Under the pieces are notes generated by a model. It was not told the origin of the DNA, did not search any database, and was given only the letters and a program-made list of their open reading frames with translations. A program made the translations under genes and the position numbers. Positions 15,006 to 22,527 of a stretch of DNA of 37,113 nt are shown one piece after another (the first letter of the stretch is position 1; each line of letters starts with the position of its first letter). The stretch covers positions 1 to 37,113 of the forward strand of contig JAKADN010000013.1 of NCBI GenBank assembly GCA_021820445.1, read 5' to 3'. The stretch is from Nitrospirota bacterium (GTDB taxonomy: Bacteria; Nitrospirota; Leptospirillia; Leptospirillales; Leptospirillaceae).

Positions 15006-15581
15006 TTATTTGATAACAAGTGGATAATCCTCTGCCCGTGCCTTTGACCAGAGCATGACATACTGGCTTACCAGGAGAAGATAGTGGCGGTGTTTCTTGC
15101 CGGTGGGAAAGGGCGCCATTCCTCGGACTTCACCAACGGCAGTAAGGATATGGCCCGGTCCCATCGAGATTGTCCGGTTCTCTTCCCGTCCGAATACCAC
15201 GAATGCACTGTTGGAGCGACGTTTTTTGGGGCGGTGCTCTCCAATGACGTGCATGGCCGGAGTGAAAAGGATGAATTCGTTTGCCGGATTCAGAAAAACC
15301 TTGCCTGCAGGAGGATGGGGGTAAGCGTCCTCGTCCAGAGGAAGGTCACGGATCAGAAAGTAGCGTCCCGTCGGCGCGTCATATCGTCTGAGGATCTGAC
15401 CTCCCAGGGTCGCGACTCTTCCGACGGGTAACGGTTTATGGCTCAAAATCTCGGATAGGAGGTCCGGTTCCTGTCGGGTAATGAAAGCCGTGGGTTGGGG
15501 GGGAACCTGATAGGCACAAGAGGCGAATGTGAAAGTGACAAGAAGGAAGACGACTCGAGAGAAAAAATTTCGTCGGAGCAA
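15006..15581 (-). CDS. Slp-like outer-membrane lipoprotein
   Basis: This 191-residue protein starts at TTG 15581, six bases after GGAGGAG. Its signal sequence ends in lipobox F-A-S-C with the lipidated Cys at residue 22. The body resembles the Slp (starvation lipoprotein) family: VGRVATLGGQILRRYDAP, then IRDLPLDEDAYP, a stretch around NPANEFILFTPAMHVIGEH, GHILTAVGEVRGM and a closing LLLVSQYVMLW. Slp proteins sit in the outer membrane and appear in stationary phase or acid stress in enterobacteria; the role here is unknown. It has its own candidate promoter at 15665-15693 and stands first in the minus-strand envelope block. Confidence 0.68.
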   Translation of the reverse strand: MLRRNFFSRVVFLLVTFTFASCAYQVPPQPTAFITRQEPDLLSEILSHKPLPVGRVATLGGQILRRYDAPTGRYFLIRDLPLDEDAYPHPPAGKVFLNPANEFILFTPAMHVIGEHRPKKRRSNSAFVVFGREENRTISMGPGHILTAVGEVRGMAPFPTGKKHRHYLLLVSQYVMLWSKARAEDYPLVIK

Positions 15582-15664
15582 GGGAACTCCTCCAAAGGGG
15601 GACTGGATTCAGATCGATCGGCAATGGACCGAAAAGATCGTTATGATGATTTGAACATCCTAAT

Positions 15665-15693
15665 ATTAATCTCCATTCGGCGATTTATTTCAA
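15665..15693 (-). promoter_or_regulatory. Candidate promoter of the Slp-like lipoprotein gene
   Basis: On the minus strand TTGAAA (15693-15688, five of six consensus bases) is followed after 17 bases by ATTAAT (15670-15665, four of six). Transcription from it would give a leader of about 77 bases before TTG 15581. Confidence 0.42.
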
Positions 15694-15706
15694 GAGGAGC
15701 CTCACC

Positions 15707-15769
15707 ATGCTTCTTTCGGGGTCCTCAAGCAGACATGGTCAAGGATGGGCATTTTCAGGATATTGGTGA
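15707..15769 (+). CDS. Possible 20-residue leader peptide or gene remnant
   Basis: ATG 15707 has AGAGGAG seven bases upstream, better than many genes in this window. It opens a 20-codon frame (MLLSGSSSRHGQGWAFSGYW) ending at TGA 15767. It lies 170 bases before the 423-residue gene on the same strand. The aromatic-rich end (two Trp, one Tyr) is notable, but there is no obvious attenuator after it. It may simply be chance. Confidence 0.2.
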   Translation: MLLSGSSSRHGQGWAFSGYW

Positions 15770-15940
15770 TCCCTCTTTTTCCTTTCCCTCCGACTTGGCA
15801 GGACCTGGGTGTGGATGGACAGGCTTGCCGCAAACGAAGTAAGCTTTTGTGAGAGGATTGGGATGAGAGTTCTATTCCTGCCGTTGCGACAGGCCAAAAT
15901 TGGAATGATTTTGTGAAAATGGTCTCTTGAGGAATTTACT

Positions 15941-17212
15941 TTGATCCTGAGTCACAGACCTTTGAAGGGGGCCCTCTTCGGGTCGGCCTTTCTTCCCGGC
16001 GACGAGCTAGAATCCCTTGCCAAGATTTGCGGCACCAATATGGCGCTCTTCTACCGGAGCTATGAAGTGATCCTGGCATCGCCCTCTCTCCGGATGGTCT
16101 GGCCGGACGGGGTACTTGGGACAAGTATTGCAAAGTTCCGTGAATTTATGGAGGAGCTTGTGGCTCCCGCGGAAAAATTGCATCTGGGAGAGTTTTGGAA
16201 AGGGACGGAAGGCGAGGAAGGGAGCGTGTCCGACGTCTTTCTTCTGCGGGCCGGAAAGTTAAAGGAAGCAACCCTTTTGGGTTTAATGGTCTTCCGCTTT
16301 TCCTGGGGAAGATTTCTGGTTGTTGTCCCAGGGGAAAATCCGGGACGAGTCCGTGAGACCCTCGGACTCCTTTCTCAACCGTCCCTGGAGATCGTTCGCG
16401 CGAGTCTTGACCGTTGGGTCGAGGATTCGGAGGCCGAATACGTTCTGACCCAGTTGATGGAGCGTTTCCCGGAAGAGTTTCGAGTGGGGTCGGGTTTCTT
16501 TCGGAAGGTGGGCGTCCCCGCGCCAGAAAGTCAGACGCAGATCTTCGATATCTCCTATGTCTACCGTAACAGGAAGTGGCAGAGGGAAATTCTTGAAGGA
16601 GAAATCGTAGCCGGACCCGCGGAAGGGATCTTCGTCTGGAAGCGTCCCGGGGGTGTCGGAAAGGAATCTTCCGGGCTTCCTCCTGTTTTCAGGGAACGGG
16701 GGGTCCGAATCGGTCACGAAATCCTGATCCGGTTTTCGGTCTTTCTGGGGGGAGTCTTTCCGCTTGGAGACATTCCCGTTCCAATCAATCTCCTGGCAAA
16801 CGGAGGGCTTCTCCGGATGAACCGGTTCATCCGGGAAATATCAATGGACCTCGTTCCGACGGCCCAGTCCCTCACCTCGAACCACTTTCGGTTCTGTCGT
16901 TTCTGGACGGAAAGCGGATTTTCGATCAAGGGGCTCGAAGAGATTGCCCGGATCATGGATTCGTCGAACTGGCAGAACCAGATGGTCCTTCCCTTCTGGG
17001 AAACAGGGCCCGACTCCCTGGCTGAGATCAAATCGGCCTGTCGCGTTTCCGATCCTTTTTTTATCGATCCGGAAAAGAACATGGGACTCCTTCTCTTGCG
17101 GGATTGCAGCGAGTGGCATGCCCGGAATGTCGTTGTGCGACACTTTCGGAAACGGGTATCGGCCTTGGTCGAGTCTCCCATGACCGTGAGCCGATTTCTG
17201 TCGGGGGAATAG
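15941..17212 (+). CDS. Hypothetical protein, no family recognised
   Basis: This is a 423-residue soluble protein with no signal peptide or clear membrane segment. TTG 15941 is preceded by GAGGAA seven bases upstream. Base composition and codon use are like its neighbours, so it is a real gene. The first third (residues 1-150) has mixed alpha/beta character with LLGLMVFRFSWGRFLVVVPGE. A middle region (about 195-290) has alternating strands such as FDISYVYRNRKWQREILEGE and GHEILIRFSVFLG. The C-terminal half contains Trp-rich segments (RFWTESGF, SNWQNQMVLPFWETG). No catalytic motif was found. The closest neighbour downstream is a TusA-family gene 50 bases later, possibly in the same transcript. 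Confidence 0.7.
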   Translation: MILSHRPLKGALFGSAFLPGDELESLAKICGTNMALFYRSYEVILASPSLRMVWPDGVLGTSIAKFREFMEELVAPAEKLHLGEFWKGTEGEEGSVSDVFLLRAGKLKEATLLGLMVFRFSWGRFLVVVPGENPGRVRETLGLLSQPSLEIVRASLDRWVEDSEAEYVLTQLMERFPEEFRVGSGFFRKVGVPAPESQTQIFDISYVYRNRKWQREILEGEIVAGPAEGIFVWKRPGGVGKESSGLPPVFRERGVRIGHEILIRFSVFLGGVFPLGDIPVPINLLANGGLLRMNRFIREISMDLVPTAQSLTSNHFRFCRFWTESGFSIKGLEEIARIMDSSNWQNQMVLPFWETGPDSLAEIKSACRVSDPFFIDPEKNMGLLLLRDCSEWHARNVVVRHFRKRVSALVESPMTVSRFLSGE

Positions 17213-17262
17213 CGGTAAAAGGGGAAAGAATCCCCGAAATATAGCATGAAAGGATTGAGGAT

Positions 17263-17523
17263 ATGAGCGAAGAAAAAAGGTCCGGGACGGCCATCGTTCC
17301 CGATGCGGCGATCGACCTTCGGGGTGTCAAGTGCCCATTCAACTTTGTCAAGACAAAGTTGAAGCTTGAAACAATGGAGTCGGGAGAGACGCTTTCCGTC
17401 ATTCTGGATCCGGGGGAACCTATTGCCAATGTTCCCCGATCCGTTCAGGAGGAAGGTCATGCCCTTTTGGGGATGACCGAGCGTTCGGATGGCCTTTTCG
17501 AGATTCTTGTCAAAAAGGTCTGA
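17263..17523 (+). CDS. TusA-family sulfurtransferase / sulfur carrier
   Basis: The 86-residue protein has the family signature DLRGVKCPFNFVKTKLKLE with the conserved cysteine at C24, then MESGETLSVILDPGE and a C-terminal strand LFEILVKKV. TusA-like proteins carry persulfide sulfur for tRNA thiolation, molybdenum cofactor synthesis or sulfur metabolism. The usual CPxP motif reads CPFN, so the second proline is absent; such divergence is common outside the TusA proper group. The N-terminal 15 residues are a short extension. No tusBCD, dsr or hdr genes are nearby, so the partner is unknown. It ends one base before the convergent rsmI. Confidence 0.85.
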   Translation: MSEEKRSGTAIVPDAAIDLRGVKCPFNFVKTKLKLETMESGETLSVILDPGEPIANVPRSVQEEGHALLGMTERSDGLFEILVKKV

Positions 17524-17524
17524 C

Positions 17525-18364
17525 TCAAGGAGGGCTTTTTTCCGCAAGCCGGTAGGCCGTCTCTCTGGGAATGCTGAAGGCCCTCGTCAGAAATCGGGCT
17601 TTCTCCGCGCGTGGAAGATCGAGCTGTTTGAGGGCCTCCAGAACGGGTGCCGGAACGTCTTTGGAACCGGAATCCTCGGCAGCTCCCTCCACCACGAGTA
17701 CCATTTCTCCCAGCAAAGGCGCTTCGGCGACAAGAGCCCTGACTTCGGAAAGACGTCCCCTGTAAAAACTTTCGTGGAGTTTCGTCATCTCCCGGGCCAC
17801 AGAAACATGGCGCTCGGGACCCAGAACCTCTTCCATGATTTCGAGCGTTCGAACGACCCTCCGGGGAGTCTCGAAAAAGACAAGGACTTCCTTTCGGAAC
17901 CCTGCTTCTTTCAGGAGTTTTTCCTGATCACCCTTTCCCCGAGGAAGAAAGCCTCCGAAAAAGAAACGATCCTCGAGAAGTCCTGAGGCGGAAAGGGCGG
18001 CCAGAATGGATGAAGGGCCTGGAACGGGGTGGACAGGAAGACCCCGGGCAATCGTTTCAGAGACGAGAGCTGACCCTGGATCCGAAATCAGAGGTGTTCC
18101 TGCGTCCGAAACCAGAGCAATCGATTCCCCCTTTTCCATCCTGTGAAGAAAGAGTGGAATCTTTTCGTCGCGGTTGTGTTCGTGGTAGGAGACGCATGGG
18201 GTCTCGATTTTGTAATGGTCGAGAAGGGGACGCGTGACACGCGTGTCTTCGGATGCGACAAACTGGACCTTTGATAGGACATCGAGGGCCCGGAGTGTGA
18301 TATCTTTCAGATTCCCGATCGGGGTCGATACAAGATAAAGGGCTCCCGAGGAATGGTCATACAC
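17525..18364 (-). CDS. rsmI: 16S rRNA (cytidine1402-2'-O)-methyltransferase RsmI
   Basis: RsmI methylates the ribose of C1402 in the ribosomal P site using SAM. The 279 residues show the tetrapyrrole-methylase fold and family motifs: LYLVSTPIGNLKDITLRAL (9-27), SEDTRVTRPLL, SYHEHNRDEKI, ALVSDAGTPLISDPG (catalytic/SAM loop), PVPGPSSILAALSASG and FFGGFLPRG. GTG 18364 overlaps the panC end by 8 bases, suggesting coupling; no strong ribosome site is visible. It converges on the TusA-family gene with a single base between the stops. Confidence 0.95.
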   Translation of the reverse strand: MYDHSSGALYLVSTPIGNLKDITLRALDVLSKVQFVASEDTRVTRPLLDHYKIETPCVSYHEHNRDEKIPLFLHRMEKGESIALVSDAGTPLISDPGSALVSETIARGLPVHPVPGPSSILAALSASGLLEDRFFFGGFLPRGKGDQEKLLKEAGFRKEVLVFFETPRRVVRTLEIMEEVLGPERHVSVAREMTKLHESFYRGRLSEVRALVAEAPLLGEMVLVVEGAAEDSGSKDVPAPVLEALKQLDLPRAEKARFLTRAFSIPRETAYRLAEKSPP

Positions 18365-19217
18365 CGGTGGATAGCTCTCGGTTGTCGATCAGGCGGGTCT
18401 TGCCGAGATGGACGGCGGCCAGAAGGAAGGCCTCATCAGGAATGGCGGGACCGGAGATCGGCAAAAAGGTTTCCCGGTCAGCAATGGCGACATAATCCAC
18501 GACGAAACCCTCTTCCGAAAGACGTCGGGAAATCGTGTCGCATACCTCGAGGCGATTTTGGAAGGGATCTCTGGCCAGATCCTTCCAAAGACGCGCAGCA
18601 TGGTCGAGAATGGCCGGAAAGAGGGCGGCTCGGCTTCGCTCTTCTGAAGTCAGATATCGGTTACGTGAGCTCAGTGCCAGCCCGTCAGATTCTCTGACGG
18701 TCGGGTGGCCCACGACCCGGATCGGAAGATCGAGATCCCTGACCATGGACTGGATCAGAAAGAGCTGTTGGCGATCTTTTTCCCCAAAAACGGCGCCTTC
18801 CGGGGTAAAAAGGTGAAACAGCTTGAGGACGATGGTCAGGACACCGTCGAAGTGACCGGGTCTCGACCGGCCGCAGAAGAGCTTTCCCACGGGACCGGAG
18901 GAAACGGTGATGCGACCATCCCTGGGAACGATTTCTCCGGCGGTGGGAAGAAAGACAAGGTCGGTCCCTCTCCTCTCGAGAAAGGCAAGATCGCTCTCCA
19001 AGGTTCGGGGATAACGGTCAAGATCTTCGCCGGGACCGAACTGGAGCGGGTTCACGAAGATCGACACCGCGACAAAGTCACCCTCTGATCTCGCCCTGTC
19101 AATCAAAGACCCGTGGCCTTCATGCAGGGCTCCCATCGTGGGGACAAGCCACGACCGGTGTGTTCGGGAAGAGGGGAGCAGTGTCCTGAGTTCGGAAAAG
19201 GAATGGGCGATACGCAT
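18357..19217 (-). CDS. panC: Pantothenate synthetase
   Basis: PanC joins pantoate and beta-alanine with ATP to form pantothenate, the coenzyme A precursor. The 286 residues show VPTMGALHEGHGSLI (HxGH nucleotidylyl-transferase motif), VSIFVNPLQFGPGEDLDRYPR, GHFDGVLTIVLKLFHL, FGEKDRQQLFLI and the KMSKS-like ESDGLALSSRNRYL. ATG 19217 is the probable start; ATG 19226 is also in frame. Neither has a Shine-Dalgarno sequence, and a TACAAT box lies immediately upstream, so a leaderless transcript is possible. It is divergent from radA across 35 bases and overlaps rsmI downstream. Confidence 0.95.
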   Translation of the reverse strand: MRIAHSFSELRTLLPSSRTHRSWLVPTMGALHEGHGSLIDRARSEGDFVAVSIFVNPLQFGPGEDLDRYPRTLESDLAFLERRGTDLVFLPTAGEIVPRDGRITVSSGPVGKLFCGRSRPGHFDGVLTIVLKLFHLFTPEGAVFGEKDRQQLFLIQSMVRDLDLPIRVVGHPTVRESDGLALSSRNRYLTSEERSRAALFPAILDHAARLWKDLARDPFQNRLEVCDTISRRLSEEGFVVDYVAIADRETFLPISGPAIPDEAFLLAAVHLGKTRLIDNRELSTGV

Positions 19218-19224
19218 GAGAGCC

Positions 19225-19230
19225 ATTGTA
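19225..19230 (-). promoter_or_regulatory. Candidate -10 box of panC, leaderless start
   Basis: TACAAT on the minus strand (five of six consensus bases) ends seven bases before ATG 19217, which would place the transcription start at or next to the start codon. This fits with the missing ribosome site. No good -35 box is seen. The same box is used as a start codon region if ATG 19226 is the true start. Confidence 0.38.
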
Positions 19231-19252
19231 ACACAGGAAGGAGTCATAAACC

Positions 19253-20671
19253 TTGGCGAAAAAGGATCAGGAGTCATACCGGTGCCCGGCCTGCGGGTAC
19301 CGTTCTCCGAAATGGATGGGGTTCTGTCCGGCCTGCCACGAGGCGCCGGAAGGTCTCGTCCCTGAAGAGACCCCTGGAGGACGGGTCGACCGGTATGTCC
19401 GGGAAGGGGAAGGACGGGCCGCGAATTCCAACCCGGCAATCTCGATCCAGGATGTCGCCGTCGGGGAGACCCCCCGGACATCGACCGGCCTATCCGAATT
19501 CGATCGGGTACTGGGAGGGGGAATCGTTCCCGGGTCCTTCATTCTTCTGGGAGGAGACCCTGGGATCGGAAAGTCGACTCTCGTTCTTCAGATGGTCTCT
19601 CACCTCGCGCGGGAGATGACCGTTCTGATCGTATGTGGCGAAGAGTCCCCCGAACAGATTCGGATGCGGTTCGATCGTCTCGAGGTCCGAAAGAAGAACC
19701 CGGTGCGCCTCTTTCTGCTTGCGGAAACGGATCTTTCCATCGTTCTTTCGGAAGCATCGAGGCTGTCACCTGATCTCCTCATCGTTGATTCGATCCAGAC
19801 GGTCTTTCTGCCCGAGTGGACGCAGTCGGCAGGGTCGGTGATCCAGCTTCGGGAAACGGCGGCGACCCTTCTCGAGTTCGCCAAGCGCTCACGGGTCTCC
19901 ACGCTTGTGATCGGCCATGTGACCAAGGATGGGACGATAGCGGGGCCACGTGTTCTGGAGCATCTTGTGGATACGGTGCTTTATCTGGAAGGAGAGCGGG
20001 GGCAGCCTCTCAGGGTTTTGCGGACGGCCAAGAACCGGTTCGGACCGACCCAGGAGGTGGGCATCTTCGAAATGGAGGAGACGGGTCTTAGCGAAGTCGT
20101 CAATCCCTCGGCCTTTTTCCTGGAAGGACGGGAGGCCGGGCGCCCAGGGTCGGTGGTGATCTGCGGGATGGAAGGGTCGCGCCCCATCCTCGTCGAGCTT
20201 CAGGCTCTGGCGGCTTCGACCTCTCTCCCCATGCCTCGACGGGTGAGTCAGGGGGTCAGCTCGAACCGTCTCGCCCTTCTGACGGCTGTGCTGGTGCGAA
20301 AGGTCGGGATCGATCTATCCGGTATGGATCTCTATCTCAATGTGGTGGGGGGGGTGGACCTCGAGGAAACGGCCCTGGATCTGGGAATCGCGATGTCTAT
20401 TGTCTCGAATGTCCGCGACCTGGTGCTGCCCCCGGACTGGGTCGTCGTGGGGGAGGTCGGATTGGCGGGAGAAGTTCGAAGGGTCCCCGGGCTTTACGAC
20501 AGAATGGCCGAGGCGGCCCGTCTGGGATTCGGCCACATGATTGGACCGCCTCTTCCGTCAGGCAAGTCACGTGCGCACCCCAAGGGGCTTGTCTACCACC
20601 CTGTGACCGATGTGCGCACTGCCATGGGGTTCCTTGAAAAAGTTCGGGGGAAAAAGGAGGCGATTCCATGA
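19253..20671 (+). CDS. radA: DNA repair protein RadA (Sms)
   Basis: RadA/Sms is a RecA-like ATPase and branch-migration helicase acting in recombination and transformation. The 472 residues contain a Cys4 zinc finger (C11, C14, C25, C28), Walker A GGDPGIGKST (100-109), Walker B LLIVDSIQT, the family-specific KNRFG (260-264) and a C-terminal Lon-protease-like domain (about 300-460, with DLGIAMSIVSNV and GEVGLAGEVRRVPG). TTG 19253 has GGAAGGAG nine bases upstream. The stop overlaps the tsaB start as ATGA. Confidence 0.97.
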   Translation: MAKKDQESYRCPACGYRSPKWMGFCPACHEAPEGLVPEETPGGRVDRYVREGEGRAANSNPAISIQDVAVGETPRTSTGLSEFDRVLGGGIVPGSFILLGGDPGIGKSTLVLQMVSHLAREMTVLIVCGEESPEQIRMRFDRLEVRKKNPVRLFLLAETDLSIVLSEASRLSPDLLIVDSIQTVFLPEWTQSAGSVIQLRETAATLLEFAKRSRVSTLVIGHVTKDGTIAGPRVLEHLVDTVLYLEGERGQPLRVLRTAKNRFGPTQEVGIFEMEETGLSEVVNPSAFFLEGREAGRPGSVVICGMEGSRPILVELQALAASTSLPMPRRVSQGVSSNRLALLTAVLVRKVGIDLSGMDLYLNVVGGVDLEETALDLGIAMSIVSNVRDLVLPPDWVVVGEVGLAGEVRRVPGLYDRMAEAARLGFGHMIGPPLPSGKSRAHPKGLVYHPVTDVRTAMGFLEKVRGKKEAIP

Positions 20672-21363
20672 TCCATCTTGCGGTGGAGACCTCGACAGAG
20701 GTGGTGGACATCGCTCTGCTCGAAGAGGACCGGGTTTTGAGCAGCCTGTCGGTCTTTCGTCCCGGAGGTGCCTCCGAAATCCTGGTCCGGGGGCTCGAGA
20801 CCCTGCTGGGGATGGCCGGCAAAAAGAAAGAGTCGATCGCGCTTCTTTCATCCTCCGCGGGTCCAGGAACCTATACCTCCATCAGGGTCGGCCATCTTTT
20901 CTGCAAGGGTCTGGCCTTCGCTTTGGGGATTCCCCATCTCACGATTTCGCCCTTTCTTGTCCTTTTTGAGCAGGCGTTTGCAGTGGCGGGAAAAGAGGAG
21001 GATTTTCTCGTAGTGGTTCTCGACGCCAGACGGGGCGAGGTGAACGCCTGTCTCTTTGATTCGGCCAATCCCGGATTACCCGTCTGTGGATCCGGGGACC
21101 CGTTTTCGGGGAGTGCGGTTTCCCCAGGAAAGATTCTGGAATCCCTTCCGCATGGCAAAGGCCGCCTTGTCGGACCGGGTGTCGTTCATCTCGGAAAGGA
21201 TCTTTCGGGGCAGCGGACTGATCACGCAGCGCCCTTGCTGGTCCACGATTTTCCCCGAGCCGGGACGATGGGACGTCTCGCTTTCCGGAGCCTCAAGGAA
21301 CGACCGGATGGGTCGTCATACGACACGCGGCTTCTCTACGGGCGTGATTCTGTGATCTCTTGA
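20668..21363 (+). CDS. tsaB: tRNA threonylcarbamoyladenosine synthesis protein TsaB
   Basis: TsaB is the scaffold partner of TsaD in forming t6A37 on ANN-decoding tRNAs. The 231 residues show the ASKHA fold: MIHLAVETSTEVVDIALLE at the start, SSSAGPGTYTSIRVGHLFCKGLAFA (residues about 63-87, the family hallmark) and VVVLDARRGEVNACLF. ATG 20668 overlaps the radA stop. A GNAT acetyltransferase of RimI type follows after 112 bases, the common pairing in bacteria; tsaD and tsaE are not in the window. Confidence 0.93.
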   Translation: MIHLAVETSTEVVDIALLEEDRVLSSLSVFRPGGASEILVRGLETLLGMAGKKKESIALLSSSAGPGTYTSIRVGHLFCKGLAFALGIPHLTISPFLVLFEQAFAVAGKEEDFLVVVLDARRGEVNACLFDSANPGLPVCGSGDPFSGSAVSPGKILESLPHGKGRLVGPGVVHLGKDLSGQRTDHAAPLLVHDFPRAGTMGRLAFRSLKERPDGSSYDTRLLYGRDSVIS

Positions 21364-21385
21364 GTGAAGTCACCTCCCAAATGGC

Positions 21386-21414
21386 TTGCGGCTCTGCTGG
21401 TGGCGGGATAAGAT
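21386..21414 (+). promoter_or_regulatory. Candidate promoter for rimI and downstream genes
   Basis: TTGCGG (21386-21391) and TAAGAT (21409-21414) are 17 bases apart; the -10 box matches four of six bases and the -35 box only its TTG. It lies in the 112-base gap after tsaB, in a position to drive rimI and perhaps the tat genes. Confidence 0.3.
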
Positions 21415-21475
21415 AGGGCCAATCCTTATTGCACGATTTTGAATCCATGGTCAGACAGGAATCGGGAGTCCGAAG

Positions 21476-22018
21476 ATGAGCGAATCCATCCCAGAAAATC
21501 AGGCCTCCTCCGGGCTCCGCTCTGTGGATCTGACCTCTGGACTCTGGCCGGAAGTCGTTGGAAAGTTTATCGAAACGATGCCGATCGAGGACCGTCAGGC
21601 CTTTGGAGCGGGACCGTCCCTGGTAATGGAGCTGGCATCGGGTCGACTCGGACGCTTTGAGGGGCTTTACGATCCAGGGCGTGCGGCACTCGTCGGAATG
21701 GTCGGAGGGTGGGTTCTGGACTATGAGGCGGAAATCCATCTCCTTTACATACGGTCTTTGGACAGGAGACGTGGTTTCGGGCGAAAGCTCCTGGCCTCCT
21801 TCCTCGGCAATCTGGATGCCTCGGGTGTTCGCGCGGCCTATCTCGAGGTGCGGGAATCGAACAAGATCGCTCGATTTCTTTATTATTCCCTGGGATTCAA
21901 GTTGCAGGGTATCCGCAAGAATTATTACCAGAACCCGAACGAAGACGGCCTTGTGATGGTTCGGGAGGTTTCTTCAGGCAACGAGTCCTCCGTCAATAAT
22001 CTTCATCAGGAGAAGTGA
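21476..22018 (+). CDS. rimI: GNAT N-acetyltransferase, RimI-like
   Basis: RimI acetylates the N-terminus of ribosomal protein S18 and possibly others. The 180 residues contain the GNAT core: IHLLYIRSLDRRRGFGRKLLASFL (acetyl-CoA binding R/Q-x-x-G-x-G/A reads RRGFGR) and YLEVRESNKIARFLYYSLGF, followed by GIRKNYYQNPNEDGLVM, as in RimI. The N-terminal 40 residues and a short C-terminal tail are extra. ATG 21476 has GGGAG nine bases upstream. Proximity to tsaB is the usual bacterial context. Other GNAT substrates cannot be excluded. Confidence 0.82.
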   Translation: MSESIPENQASSGLRSVDLTSGLWPEVVGKFIETMPIEDRQAFGAGPSLVMELASGRLGRFEGLYDPGRAALVGMVGGWVLDYEAEIHLLYIRSLDRRRGFGRKLLASFLGNLDASGVRAAYLEVRESNKIARFLYYSLGFKLQGIRKNYYQNPNEDGLVMVREVSSGNESSVNNLHQEK

Positions 22019-22020
22019 CT

Positions 22021-22233
22021 ATGGATGAACTCAAGAAAAAACAACACGAACTCGATTCCCTCAAATCCAGGCACGACAGCCTGGAAAACCGTCTTTCGGA
22101 TCTCGTACGAAAGGGACGATGGAACGAAGAAGAGACGCTCGAGATGAACCGGATCAAGTGGGAGAAAAGGGATCTCAAGGAAAAGATCGTTCAGGGAGAG
22201 GCCCAACTGGACAAGATGGGGGAGAATCCCTGA
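22021..22233 (+). CDS. Small coiled-coil protein (DUF465/YdcH-like)
   Basis: The 70-residue protein is nearly all helix with heptad spacing: MDELKKKQHELDSLKSRHDSLE, then LEMNRIKWEKRDLKEKIVQGE. The segment with two charged helices and KxxLKEKI resembles the DUF465 family of small cytoplasmic proteins of unknown function. ATG 22021 follows AGGAGAAG at 22008-22015. It lies 2 bases after rimI and 3 bases before the TatB-like gene, so it is co-transcribed with them. Confidence 0.65.
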   Translation: MDELKKKQHELDSLKSRHDSLENRLSDLVRKGRWNEEETLEMNRIKWEKRDLKEKIVQGEAQLDKMGENP

Positions 22234-22236
22234 GAC

Positions 22237-22527
22237 ATGTTTGGAATCGGGCTGCCGGACCTTCTTTTCATCCTTCTGCTTCTTCTTGTCCTGGTCAAGC
22301 CATCGGAATGGCCGACGGTGGCTCGCCGGACAGCCCGGACCCTGACGGCCTTGCGTCGGGCCTTCACGCCTGTTCTTGAAGAGATGAGGGGTGTGCGGGA
22401 TTCCCTTATGTCCGATGCCGCCCATGCTTCTCTCTCCCACCCTGTTCCAGAAGGCTGGGCTCCCAGGCCCCAATGCTTCCAGAAAGGGGGAGAGCCCGAG
22501 GCGGACTTTCCCCCTGTTCCGGAATGA
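22237..22527 (+). CDS. tatB: Sec-independent translocase protein TatB-like
   Basis: This 96-residue protein starts with MFGIGLPDLLFILLLLLVLV, the short N-terminal membrane helix of TatA/B. The amphipathic helix (WPTVARRTARTLTALRRAF) and an acidic, Pro-rich tail follow. The hinge usually reads GP; here it is KP (VKPSEWP), so the hinge glycine is replaced by lysine. The long second helix and direct coupling with tatC (ATGA overlap) favour TatB over TatA. ATG 22237 begins three bases after the coiled-coil gene. No tatA is visible next to it; it may lie elsewhere or this protein may serve both roles. Confidence 0.82.
   Translation: MFGIGLPDLLFILLLLLVLVKPSEWPTVARRTARTLTALRRAFTPVLEEMRGVRDSLMSDAAHASLSHPVPEGWAPRPQCFQKGGEPEADFPPVPE

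Larger units (their letters stand above)
15582..15940. other. Gene-poor 359-base gap between divergent genes
   Basis: This gap separates the Slp-like lipoprotein from the unrecognised 423-residue gene and is lower in GC than its surroundings. It holds a candidate minus-strand promoter (15665-15693). It also holds a 20-codon open frame with a good ribosome site (15707-15769), and an inverted repeat CAAAAT (15895-15900) / ATTTTG (15908-15913) near the plus-strand gene. I see no RNA gene or longer conserved reading frame. It may be the remnant of a lost gene plus two promoter regions. Confidence 0.5.

Noticed and set aside
17221-17235. Small hairpin GGGGA/TCCCC after the 423-residue gene as a terminator
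   Set aside because: The stem is only five pairs and no U-tract follows; the TusA-family gene is likely co-transcribed.
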